Shown: piece by piece, positions 63,234-64,000 of the stretch | Numbering within the stretch: the stretch's first letter is position 1 | Layout of the letters: each line of letters starts with the position of its first letter | The notes under the pieces: model-generated | What the model saw: only the letters and a program-made list of their open reading frames with translations | Database searches by the model: none | Told to the model about the DNA's origin: nothing | Source: Epithemia pelagica | Taxonomy: Eukaryota; Bacillariophyta; Bacillariophyceae; Surirellales; Surirellaceae | Reading direction: 5' to 3' | DNA: 64,000 nt | Assembly: GCA_946965045.2 (NCBI GenBank) | Contig: OX337237.1 | Location: 2,046,001 to 2,110,000, forward strand | Translations under genes and position numbers: made by a program

Positions 63234-64000
63234 TAGGAACCGAATAGATACGTGGGACCTATTGTACTCAATCCTAGCTACCAAGAGATTGCTGCTTTCC
63301 TACCAAAACCAATTGGTGACAATCACCAGAATCTAGGTCCGGATCTATTCCTCCCTCTTCTGAGCGTAGCTAGCGGTCTACTAGATAGCATAGCTACTCA
63401 CTACTCATACAACCACCCGGATGTGATTCGGATGATGGGCAGAAGACTATGTCATTCATGACTGAATCCAAGACTCAGATCCAATTTGCGATGGATACTC
63501 CAATGGAGTCGACTTGGACTCCAGAGATACTAAGGGGTAACTATGATGGCAACCAAACTGGAGTCAACATGGATCATACTTGATGCAATCAAGTAGGAAC
63601 CTAATAGATGCGTGGGACCTATTGTACTCAATCCTGGCTACCAAGAGATTGCTGCTTTCCTACCAAAACCAATTGGTGACAATCACCAGAATCTAGGTCC
63701 GGATCTACTCCTCCCTCTTCTGAGCGTAGCTAGCGGTCTACTCTAGATAGCATAGCTACTCACTACTCATACAACCACCCGGATGTGATTCGGATGATGG
63801 GCAGAAGACTATGTCATTCATGACTGAATCCAAGACTCAGATCCAATTTGCGATGGATACTCCAATGGAGTCGACTTGGACTCCAGAGATACTACAAGGG
63901 GTAGCTATGATGGCAACCAAACTGGAGTCGACATGGATGATACTTGATGCAATCAAGTAGGAGTAAGAACCTAATAGATGCGTGGGACCTATTGTACTCA
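63234..64000 (+). repeat. Satellite array, 360-370-bp units, continues past window end
   Basis: GGGACCTATTGTACTCAATC begins at about 63254, 63614 and 63984, giving unit lengths of 360 and 370 bp. Units are nearly identical. They include ACTCCAATGGAGTCGACTTG and the CAATCAAGTAGG junction that is the uninterrupted form of the mariner target. Confidence 0.92.

Noticed and set aside
1-64000. tRNA and rRNA genes
   Set aside because: Scanning the gaps for B-box (GGTTCGAATCC-type) sequences and rRNA-like tracts gave nothing convincing; a covariance-model search would be needed to exclude them.

Overview
The window is nuclear DNA of a eukaryotic microalga, most probably a diatom. The evidence is sparse, short GT-AG introns (64-144 nt), compact intergenic spaces, a stramenopile-like actin, and protein families I associate with diatom genomes: a membrane protein with PGNMW and EHW motifs, and a large Gly/Ser/Asn-rich protein carrying Cys/His modules. 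Species cannot be named from sequence alone. Every start given here was checked against the bases; several reading frames are open upstream of the first ATG, and the ATG was preferred.

Layout. 1-4.3 kb: the 3' end of a sterol dehydrogenase-like gene, a type II membrane protein and a Gln-rich protein with an Arg/Gly tail. 5-15.2 kb: four intronless actin genes encoding the same 377-residue protein, on one strand, interrupted by a 2-oxoglutarate/Fe(II) oxygenase-like membrane protein and a ubiquitin-protease-like protein with a Tudor-like tail. 15.6-26.3 kb: a tandem CW zinc-finger protein, a HEATR6-like HEAT-repeat protein, the large Cys/His-module protein and a twin-CX9C protein. 26.4-40.3 kb is repeat-rich: a non-autonomous transposon with about 83-bp inverted ends, decayed short-repeat clusters, two divergent unknown genes, a degenerate Helitron (Rep-helicase) and a 176-bp tandem array of about 13 units. 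40.7-57.4 kb: a BCS1-type AAA protein, a tail-anchored TPR protein, a four-exon VPS13 gene (about 3526 residues, with an extra domain after the PH-like region) and an HMG-box gene with a frame break. 57.4-64 kb is a transposon graveyard: two Harbinger-like miniature elements with TTA target duplications, and an apparently intact mariner-like element inserted at a TA inside a 360-370-bp satellite whose neighbouring units keep the empty site.

The genes do not form one pathway. Themes are the cytoskeleton (actins), membrane and lipid handling (VPS13, the sterol enzyme, tail-anchored TPR, BCS1-like) and chromatin or ubiquitin regulation (CW, HMG box, USP-like). The most notable features are the actin homogenisation, the Helitron plus satellite, and the complete mariner element with its empty site.
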